Part shown: positions 42,750-51,000 of the stretch, in pieces
Layout: each line of letters begins with the position of its first letter
Position numbering within the stretch: the stretch's first letter is position 1
Source of the DNA: Pseudoclavibacter sp. AY1F1
GTDB lineage: Bacteria; Actinomycetota; Actinomycetes; Actinomycetales; Microbacteriaceae
Assembly (NCBI RefSeq): GCF_002931075.1
Contig: NZ_PSTQ01000004.1
Location: 62,001-126,000, forward strand
DNA: 64,000 nucleotides
Direction of reading: 5' to 3'
Program-made: the position numbers and the translations under genes
The notes under the pieces: model-generated
Databases searched by the model: none
Seen by the model: only the letters and a program-made list of their open reading frames with translations
What the model was told of the DNA's origin: nothing

Positions 42750-44306
42750 TCAGCAGGACAGGACCTCTAAGACCTCAGCGCGCATCTCCACGCGCAGATT
42801 CTCGTTGGCTGGGCCGATGAGGATACGGCTGAACAGTGTGTTGTTCATCTGCTTCCGCGCATCCGACGTCGCGGCTAGGTAGCGCGCGTGAGCGTCATTG
42901 AGAAGATCGAGGACGCCGATGACGCGCCGCACGATGGAGCTCGTATCCTCGCTGAGGCGTTCGCGTTCTCCTGCGATCCGGGTCAACTCCTGAGATAGCT
43001 TCTTCTGCTCCTTGGTGAGGATCTCGCGGGGAATGCCATCCGAGTAGTAGAGGTCGAGCAGCTTCGCCTGACGCGAGGCCAGAGCCTCAGCCTGCTCGTC
43101 GAGTTCGGCCAGTCTCTGGTCGCTGTCGCACGCGTCGCGGTCGAGACGTCGTTGATGAGACTGCTCAATCTGCCGTCGCTGTGCGCCAGAGATCTCAACC
43201 GATGAATACGCTGCTTCAACTTGGCGCTCAACGTCCGCAACCGGAAGTGCCTGCTGCGTGCATTTTGGAGCCTTCTGCCTGCCGGAACAGACGAAGTAGT
43301 TGTAGATGCGCCCGCTCTTTGAACGAGCTTTGTGCACGAGGAGTCGCCGATGACAGTTGAAGCAATAAACCGTGCTCTTGAGATAGTGCGTGTGGATGCG
43401 GCTGCGCTCGCCGTTACGCCGAGCACCGAGGAGCCGCTGCACCGTATCCCAGGTGGATGCAGAGACGAGCGACTCGTGTGATCCGGCGTGCTGGGCACCG
43501 TTCATCGTGACAATGCCCTTGTAATACGGGTTGGTCAGCACTCGGTGAAAGCTCGTGACGGTAGGAACTGCGGGTGGTCGTGACGGTGTCGGTCGAGTTC
43601 GTAGACCTCGCTTCTCGAGCGCAGCCACGAGCTGAGCGACGCTCCAGTCACCCGTCGCGTACGTTTCGAATGCCCAGGCGACGTGTGGGGCTCGATCCGA
43701 GTCAACGATGACGGTTCGGTACTCTTGTCCGTCATCAGTCTGGAGCCGGACATTGAGATAGCCGATCGGTGCGCGACTCGGAGTCCCACCCTGGATGACT
43801 TTCTGCCGCATACCCTTCATGACTTCTTGCGCAAGGTTGCGTGAATAGAATTCCGCGATCGATGCCATGATCCCGTGCAGCAGCACACCGTTCGGTGTCA
43901 TGTCGATCCCATCTGTAGTCGAGACGAGACGGGCACCTGCAGCATGAACCGCCTGGCTGATCGTGATGTCGTCAGCACGTGATCGGGCTAGCCGGTCGAG
44001 CTTGTGGACAATGACGTAGTCGACAGGATGCTCTCTCAGGTAGGCGAGCATCCGTTGAAGCTCCGGACGGTTTGTACTCAGCCCAGATTGACCGCGGTCG
44101 ACAAACTCGGCAGAGATGAGAGCACTCAGCCCATGTGCCTGCTTCCTGTTCGCCTCGCGCTGGGCAGGGATTGAGAAGCCGTCTCGCTCGCCGTTTCGCT
44201 CCGCTTGGCGCGCAGTGGATACGCGGATGTACGAGACGGCCGACAGCGGCGAGAACGCAGTATGGATAGAAGTTGGAACGTGGGAGGGCTTTAGAAGATG
44301 AGTCAT
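42750..44306 (-). CDS. Large serine recombinase
   Basis: A 518-residue recombinase. The N-terminal resolvase domain has catalytic Ser30 in YIRVSTARQ and the conserved IVHKLDRLARSRAD segment. A recombinase domain follows (RVLTNPYYKGIVTMNG). The zinc ribbon has CFNC and a second pair in VCSGRQKAPKC, with a coiled-coil after it (about residues 385-455). This is the plan of phage-type integrases such as those of phiC31 and of many conjugative elements. It is transcribed away from the helicase operon, with about 150 bases between them, and is likely to mobilise it. Confidence 0.92.
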   Translation of the reverse strand: MTHLLKPSHVPTSIHTAFSPLSAVSYIRVSTARQAERNGERDGFSIPAQREANRKQAHGLSALISAEFVDRGQSGLSTNRPELQRMLAYLREHPVDYVIVHKLDRLARSRADDITISQAVHAAGARLVSTTDGIDMTPNGVLLHGIMASIAEFYSRNLAQEVMKGMRQKVIQGGTPSRAPIGYLNVRLQTDDGQEYRTVIVDSDRAPHVAWAFETYATGDWSVAQLVAALEKRGLRTRPTPSRPPAVPTVTSFHRVLTNPYYKGIVTMNGAQHAGSHESLVSASTWDTVQRLLGARRNGERSRIHTHYLKSTVYCFNCHRRLLVHKARSKSGRIYNYFVCSGRQKAPKCTQQALPVADVERQVEAAYSSVEISGAQRRQIEQSHQRRLDRDACDSDQRLAELDEQAEALASRQAKLLDLYYSDGIPREILTKEQKKLSQELTRIAGERERLSEDTSSIVRRVIGVLDLLNDAHARYLAATSDARKQMNNTLFSRILIGPANENLRVEMRAEVLEVLSC

Positions 44307-44457
44307 TCAGTCAACGTTGGCGCTCCCATGCCCAAGGAGCGGAAGGGCACGTGCACTGGCTCATGCGTGTCGTCTGGTCGCGGCGATCCACATGCTGGAG
44401 AATCAGAGGGATGTCTGACGAACTGTCGGTGACCGCGTCACCGATAGGAGGTACCCG

Positions 44458-44604
44458 GTGACAAGCTCATCTCTCGCAAAGCCACCTTCAGCGAACGAGC
44501 AGAGCGCCCGTCGCCGGCCGTTCTCGTGCAACGCAAGCCATGTCTCTGCCGTAGCCAACGGGCGATGGCATCACTGGCCAAAGCGGATCGGGAGACAGCG
44601 ATGA
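44458..44604 (+). CDS. Small peptide gene heading the helicase/NTPase operon (48 aa)
   Basis: A GTG-initiated frame with the best Shine-Dalgarno in the region: AGGAGGT at 44446-44452, five bases before the start. It ends with TGA at 44602-44604, overlapping the ATG of the helicase gene (ATGA). The peptide is basic (RRR near residue 19, ending KRIGRQR) and has no known domain. It may be a genuine component or a translational lead-in for the helicase. Its own start overlaps the stop (GTGA) of a still shorter frame starting ATG 44411 (16 codons), which I do not call. Confidence 0.5.
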   Translation: MTSSSLAKPPSANEQSARRRPFSCNASHVSAVANGRWHHWPKRIGRQR

Positions 44605-47600
44605 GAACCGCATCCGTGTGGGCGACGGAAAGCGCTGTCGGCAAGAACATCATCAGACAGTTGTTGGTTCCGGCCCACGACTCACTAATCCTCAGCGAAG
44701 ACGAAACAGAGACCGCCCGCAGCCAATACGGCGAATGCTCCACGGCTTCACCAGATCAGACTCAACCTGATGACGGAATAGCTGCCGTACTACCGATCGA
44801 CAAGGCCGAGGGCGTGATCGAATGGATCGGCGAGAGAGACCCGATCCCTGCAGAGAAGATCCTCGACTCCTTTGAGGGCGCGATAGGGTTCACCGCCTAT
44901 GACCGACCACACAGCCTGCGCCGTCCACAGATCGGTGCTCTGCACTCCATCCTTGGCTACCAATCATCAGGCCTCACTGAGCCAGGAACCGTGGTCATGC
45001 CGACGGGGACCGGCAAGACAGAAACTATGCTCGCGTGGCTGGTCGCGCGACGCCCGGAACGAGTCCTCGTAATCGTTCCCTCGTCCGCGTTACGGGAGCA
45101 GCTCGCGTCGAAGTTCGAGACGCTCGGCATTCTTCAACAGGAAGGAATAGTCGGCCCGGGCGCGCTCAGACCACGAGTAGGACGAGTCTCTGGCCGATTC
45201 GACAGCGAAGAAGATGCCGCCAGCTTCGCAGCTGCCTGCAACGTTGTCATTGCGACTCCCAGCGCTATCAACGCCTCAAGCGAATCGGTACGCCGGGCCT
45301 TCTTCGCGGGGTTCACGCATCTTCTGGTCGATGAAGCACACCACGCTCCAGCTCGCACCTGGACCGAAATCATCCGCGCCTTCGCTGACCGCCCTGTTCT
45401 TTTGTTCACTGCGACTCCCTATCGGCGTGACGGACGCACGCTGCCGGGACGTGTGATCTTCCGCTTTCCGCTACGAGAGGCGCAACGAGAGGGCTACTTC
45501 AGCAAAATCGACTTCACTGCCGTCCTCGATCTCGATGACGACGACGAGGCACTCGCTAAGGCCGCGATCGCCCGGCTACGAAGTGACCTGGCCGCAGGAC
45601 ATGAACACCTCCTGCTAGCACGTGTCGATACGAAGTCGAGAGCTGACGAAGTCCATGCGTTGTATTCGCGGCTAGCACCGGACCTCGCTCCGAAAGTGAT
45701 CTATGACTCGCTTGGAGTAAGAGATCGAACCGCAGCTTTACGAGCGATGCGCAACCGTTCCAGCCGCGTGATCGTGTGCGTCGACATGCTCGGCGAGGGC
45801 TTCGATCTGCCGACACTTAAAGTCGGCGCGTTCCATGATGCGCACCAGTCTCTGAGCCCGATGGTCCAGCTCATCGGGCGGTTAGCAAGGACATCGTCTC
45901 CAGTTCCGATCGGCGAAGCGAGCGTCTTTATACGCCAAGACCCTAAACAAGCACTCTCTCCACTCCGGTTCCTCCTCCGAGAAGACCCGGATTGGAACAA
46001 GGTCCTCAGTGACATCACCGAGCGTGCGACCGAACAAGCTGATGAACTCAGCGACTTTGAAGCGTCGTTCATCGAGACACCGCCCGACGTTCCCGTCGGC
46101 CTCTTGGAGCCAAAAATGAGCGCGCGAGCGTTCAAGGCCACAAACTTGGATTGGGATCCACTCGCGGCGCGGCGCATCTATGGAGATAAAGTCTTGGACG
46201 GACTTGTCAGCGTCAACCAAGACAACAGCATCGCGTGGTTCGTAATCGAGTCGATCACTGACCTTAGATGGGGCGATATTCCTTCCATCCGTGCCACTGA
46301 CTACGCACTCATCGTCCTGTTCCTCGATCGGTCTCAGGGCCTCCTCTATGTTCACTCATCTGACACGAAGCGCGGCCTGGATGATCTCGTGGAGGCGGTT
46401 CTTGGGCACGAGCCCATACCGGTCAACGGATTCGACACGTTCAAGGTGTTCGCTGGACTCGACCGTCTCGTGCCAACGAACATTGGCCTACTAGACGCCC
46501 GGGATCGCGATAAGCGGTTCTCGATGCACGTCGGAAGCAACGTCGAGACAGCGCTGACGGAGGCAGAGCAGAGCAACAAGACCAACACCCACGTCGCTGC
46601 CAAGGCATTCCAGGACGGCGAACGAGTCACCATATCCGCGGCACTTTCGGGCAGATTCTGGTCGATGAGGGCTGCGTCCAACCTCGTTGAGTGGCGTCGT
46701 TGGTGTCACGACCAAGGTACGAAACTTCGCGATAGCTCCGTTGACGTCCGCTCTCTGTTCCGCGAGATGATCATTCCGATCGACGTGAAGGAACGGCCTC
46801 CTCACCCGTTCCTGGCGGTCGAATGGCCGTGGGATCTGTATCTCGGGGCAGGTACCTCGTCGCGCGTCGTGTACGACGGCTCGGGCGTTCTTCTCACCGA
46901 CGCGGATTTGAGAGTTGACGACTACGGCACCGTCGGTCATCTTCTCTTTTCGGTAGTCACCCCAAACTGGGAACTCGCGTACGAAGGACGGTTCAGCGAG
47001 AGAGGTATTCACTACCGCGCAGTAGCCGACGATGCCACGGTCGAAGCCGGACGCGGGACCAGTTCACCACTGTCTACGTGGTTGAACAACCACAAGCCGA
47101 CGCTGCTGCTCTCTGGCGATCGGCTGATTACGGGAGATGACCGGCTTCTTGAGCCGCGCACCGAACTCGCCCCATACCCCCGGGAGAACTTGCGCACTCT
47201 CGACTGGGCAGCAGGTGGCGTGAACATCACGGTCGAGTCGCAAGGCCGTGAGCGCAGACAAGACTCGATCCAGGCATTCATGGCCCGACACCTCTCGGAG
47301 AACCAGACCTTCGATATCCTCATCGACGACGACCGATCTGGTGAGGCGGCCGACCTCGTTGGGCTCCGAGTTGAGGGCGGGAATTTTCACGTCACCCTCG
47401 TGCATTGCAAATATTCATCGAAACCAGAACCCGGATCGCGACTTGCCGATCTCTACGAAGTGTGCGGGCAAGCGATGCGAGGAGCTCGGTGGCGAGACAA
47501 GGCCGCACTGCCGCTTCTCGAACACCTCGATCAGCGGGCCGGTGGCTACGAACGCAGCTTCGGCGGTTCGGCGTTCGAGATCGGCGATCGAGGGGCACTG

Positions 47601-47774
47601 TTCAAGATCAGACAGCAAGCGCCGCTGCTGTTCCCACGCTTCACGACGATCATCGCTCAGCCAGGCCTGAGCATCGAGGCCTCAAGCGTCGAGCAGCTTC
47701 GACTGATTGCGGGGGCAGCTTCATACGTCCAGGCCGTCACCAAGGGAGGTTTCGAGGTGTATGGATCGCGATGA
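44601..47774 (+). CDS. Superfamily-2 DEAD/DEAH helicase with C-terminal PD-(D/E)XK-like domain
   Basis: A 1057-residue protein. ATG 44601 is preferred because it has GGGAG eight bases upstream and an ATGA overlap with the preceding peptide; GTG 44526 and ATG 44565 are alternatives. Helicase motifs: Q-like RRPQIGAL, Walker A MPTGTGKTE (about 134-140), DEAH (244-247) in LLVDEAHHAPA, TATPYR (270-275) and motif VI QLIGRLAR. A ~500-residue middle region is unrecognised. Near the C-terminus, EAADLVGLRVEGGNFHVTLV followed by HCKYS gives Asp918 and Lys937 in a beta-hairpin spacing like restriction nucleases, with Cys in place of the usual Glu. I infer DNA translocation linked to cleavage or to end recognition. 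Confidence 0.85.
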   Translation: MRTASVWATESAVGKNIIRQLLVPAHDSLILSEDETETARSQYGECSTASPDQTQPDDGIAAVLPIDKAEGVIEWIGERDPIPAEKILDSFEGAIGFTAYDRPHSLRRPQIGALHSILGYQSSGLTEPGTVVMPTGTGKTETMLAWLVARRPERVLVIVPSSALREQLASKFETLGILQQEGIVGPGALRPRVGRVSGRFDSEEDAASFAAACNVVIATPSAINASSESVRRAFFAGFTHLLVDEAHHAPARTWTEIIRAFADRPVLLFTATPYRRDGRTLPGRVIFRFPLREAQREGYFSKIDFTAVLDLDDDDEALAKAAIARLRSDLAAGHEHLLLARVDTKSRADEVHALYSRLAPDLAPKVIYDSLGVRDRTAALRAMRNRSSRVIVCVDMLGEGFDLPTLKVGAFHDAHQSLSPMVQLIGRLARTSSPVPIGEASVFIRQDPKQALSPLRFLLREDPDWNKVLSDITERATEQADELSDFEASFIETPPDVPVGLLEPKMSARAFKATNLDWDPLAARRIYGDKVLDGLVSVNQDNSIAWFVIESITDLRWGDIPSIRATDYALIVLFLDRSQGLLYVHSSDTKRGLDDLVEAVLGHEPIPVNGFDTFKVFAGLDRLVPTNIGLLDARDRDKRFSMHVGSNVETALTEAEQSNKTNTHVAAKAFQDGERVTISAALSGRFWSMRAASNLVEWRRWCHDQGTKLRDSSVDVRSLFREMIIPIDVKERPPHPFLAVEWPWDLYLGAGTSSRVVYDGSGVLLTDADLRVDDYGTVGHLLFSVVTPNWELAYEGRFSERGIHYRAVADDATVEAGRGTSSPLSTWLNNHKPTLLLSGDRLITGDDRLLEPRTELAPYPRENLRTLDWAAGGVNITVESQGRERRQDSIQAFMARHLSENQTFDILIDDDRSGEAADLVGLRVEGGNFHVTLVHCKYSSKPEPGSRLADLYEVCGQAMRGARWRDKAALPLLEHLDQRAGGYERSFGGSAFEIGDRGALFKIRQQAPLLFPRFTTIIAQPGLSIEASSVEQLRLIAGAASYVQAVTKGGFEVYGSR

Positions 47775-48019
47775 GAATTCGAGACTGTCAATGGGTTTCC
47801 GTAGAAGAACGGCTTTCAGCAAGTTCTTCGGAGTCAACAGACGACATGCGTTACGACGCTCGCGTTGAGGAAACCGCGTTCCCTGGTCCATCCTCTCGAT
47901 CTGGCGTGCCCCGAGAGGAAGGAAAGTTGGTTGAGATCGCCGATTATTGGCGTTCATTGCCTGTGAGGGATCGTGGCTGGGTGAAGCTGTCGGCAACACG
48001 TTCGATCGGGGAGGTCTAG
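47771..48019 (+). CDS. Small hypothetical protein (82 aa) of the helicase/NTPase operon
   Basis: An 82-residue product starting at ATG 47771, which overlaps the helicase stop by four bases, and ending three bases before the start of the NTPase gene. It has no known domain. The N-terminal half is acidic and Ser-rich (SASSSESTDDMRYD), and the C-terminal half reads IADYWRSLPVRDRGWVKLS, probably one amphipathic helix. Its fixed position between two large partners suggests an adaptor or regulator rather than noise. Confidence 0.65.
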   Translation: MRIRDCQWVSVEERLSASSSESTDDMRYDARVEETAFPGPSSRSGVPREEGKLVEIADYWRSLPVRDRGWVKLSATRSIGEV

Positions 48020-48022
48020 AGC

Positions 48023-51000
48023 ATGGGCGCCGATAACGTGAACGCGCGCGAGAAAGAGATCGCGGTGGTCAATCCGTATGCCGGCGGTGGCGGAGGGAAC
48101 ACCCTTGCTCACCGAATCGCGACTAGCTATCTCGCCGACATGCTGCTGGGCGCCGGGCGAGCTGAGACTCACGAGCTTCCTGTCGTCAGGGTCGCCTTCC
48201 AGACGAGCTCAACCGATCCCGTCGACGATCTAAGGGTAGAGGCTGAACACGATGGAGAAACGATCGTCGTCCACATCGCAGCTCGACGCGCCCCCCAGTT
48301 CACCCGCAGCCATTCGAAGACAGCCAAACTCGTCAGAACCCTTGTTGACCAGGTCGAGACCTTGGCAGAGGACGAGTGTGCAAACGTTGCGGTCGCCGTC
48401 GCAACTATGGCCTCTTCGACTAAGGAAGTTCAGCTCCTCGCCTCCCTTGCACGAGACAACGCAACGGAAGCTGACTTCTACTCACAGATCCACACGCCTG
48501 GGCGGAACTCAGGCTATGCGAAGCGGTACGAGCACCTGACAAGGCTGGTATCTCAGGCGCGGCCGACGGCCTCCGACAACGAACTTCGGAGAATCGTCTG
48601 GTCACTCCTCAACCGCCTATGGATCCTGAGTTTTCGCGTCGAGTCCGACGACGAAACTGACTGGGTAGAAATTGGAAACCGGCTCAATCCTCTCGCCCGG
48701 CACGGACAGAAGGGGACCGATGTCCGCGATGCCCTTCACTCGGCCGGCTCTACTCAGTTTGATCAGCAAGGCACTGTAGTTGACCGTGCCTTGCTCCGAC
48801 ACAAGTTCCACTCTGTTCTCGCAGCAGACGCCGGCCGATCTAAGGATGCGTGGGCGCAGCTCAGCCTGGAACAGGAATCCGCAAGGGTTGCCGTTCGCCA
48901 CGATCTGGCAGACGGAATCCAACTGCCACGAGCGAAGCTACAGGCGGACATTCAGGCCACGATCGCTCACGCAGGCAAGACACATGGGGCTCTCCTAGTT
49001 ACAGGTGAATCCGGGATAGGCAAGAGCGCGGTGACCCTCTCGTCGGCAGCGGCGCTGGCGGACCGCAACAGCGATTTTCAGTGCGTAGTGCTCAATTTGC
49101 GACGGACCCGCGACAGCGTTGCGGCACTGTCGGCGGATCTCGGAATGTCTCTTACTGACGTACTCGGGGAGATGTCTGCACCTGATCGCGTCCTCATCAT
49201 TGACGCCGCCGATGCCGCCAATGAAGGGCGTGCACCACTCCTCCGAGAACTTGTGGCAGCGACACATGCAGCAGGAGTCGGAATAGTGCTCGTCGCCGCC
49301 GACACGGCAGTCAACGAAGCCTCCAACACGCTCCACGGCATATACCCCGACCCACAGCGATTCGAAGTGCCTGGACTCGATGACAGCGAGCTTCGCGCCG
49401 TGGGAACCAAGGTGCCAGCGATCGCAGGTGCCCTGCGAAACATCCCCACCAAATCGCTGTTTCGGCGACTGGCGATCATTGACCTCTTGGCGCGTACCGG
49501 TTCCGCAGTCACCAAGCCGCTGGCCGACTGGGACTGTCTCGAGCTGATTTGGCAGGACCTCATAGGCCGTGCAGTGGGTCAAAGCTCAGCGGCAGCGAGA
49601 ACCGCAACCCTCTTGTCAATGAGCGAGGCAGCACTCGGCCTCCCGAGCCCCGAAAAGGCCTACTCAGGCGCCGACTACGCAGCACTCGACTCTCTCCGGG
49701 CAGATCGGCTGGTGGCACCAGCGAATCTAAGAAGGCCCGCGCCGGAGTTTGCCCATGACGAGGTCCGTCGCTTCGCAACCGCTGTCTGTCTAGTGCAGGC
49801 CCCTTCCCTGAGCGGAACTCTGAAGACATCCGGACCAGCGCGATGGTCGATGTCAGCCGCTAAGCTCGCATGCGAGGGCAGGCTTTCCGGCGCAAACGAT
49901 CCCCATGCTGAACTCGCGATACAGATCGCCGATTTTGACGCTCTGGGAGAGGAAGCCAGCGTCCGCTGGAAGGACGTGCCGCTCGAAGCGGTACTTGAGA
50001 TGCCGAACTCCTATGCTCTTCTCCGCCGCATGATCGACGAATCCGGCACAGATACGCAGAACGTTCTCGCGAACATTGTCCGAGTCGTTTCGCTGCATCA
50101 GCGACATGACAACATGATCGACGTCCGACGAGGTGAGCCGGTCGTGCGCTTGCTCGTTGAGGAAACAGAGCAACTGTGGCACCGTGATAACGAGACCTAC
50201 CGTTTGGTGTCAGACTGGCTCAAATCCTCCCTACTGGAACAGTTGTCTGCCGGCAACTCCACTCGTCTCGCGCTTCGCAGAGTCCTGCTCGACCATTGGC
50301 ATAAGCATTACCCGCAGGCTGACCGGTCGAGCGCGGCACAGGAGCTTGAAGGCGACGCTGTGTTTGACGTCTTCCAAGGTCATACAACAATGAGACGGCG
50401 CCGGAGCAAGCTGAACTGGCAGATCACCGAAGAGCGCTTCGTTGAGCTGCTGGCTCTCCTTGGCCCTGACATCAACGACGAAACACGTGCATGCCTCCTG
50501 GAGGTAGCAGCCGAGTCCCCATCGCGCCTTCAACCCGCTGTCGACTTCTTCTGGAGCGCCTGGGGGCTTGGGATGCACGATCCTCAGCTTCTCCTCACCC
50601 TCACTGAGTCCTACTACATCGATCACGAGGGCAGCGGCGGGTGGAGACACTGGGACGGCATTCGCGACCACCAACGGCACGGCTCTTACAAACTCAGCAA
50701 CCACATGTATGGCCCGTTTTGGGTCCTGACTCGGTTCTGCTCACACGTGGATTGGATTCCAGTGGTGAACAGAATGCTCAACCATGCAGCGAACATCCGG
50801 TGCCGGACAGAGGATGGATCAGGATCGATCGATCCCGGTTCGAAGGTGACACTAGCGATCGACGGCACCGAACGAACCTACGTCGGCGACGGCAACGTAT
50901 GGGGCTGGTACCGCGGCAACACGAACGGACCATACCCATGCATGAGTGCACTACAGGCAGTGGAACGATGGGTGGACCACTCGATCCGCGATGGCGCAGC

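Noticed and set aside
44273-44461. Separate 62-residue or 16-residue gene upstream of the 48-aa peptide
   Set aside because: The long form starts at a weak TTG and overlaps the recombinase start; the short form from ATG 44411 has only 16 codons. The GTGA overlap with the next gene is noted but not enough.
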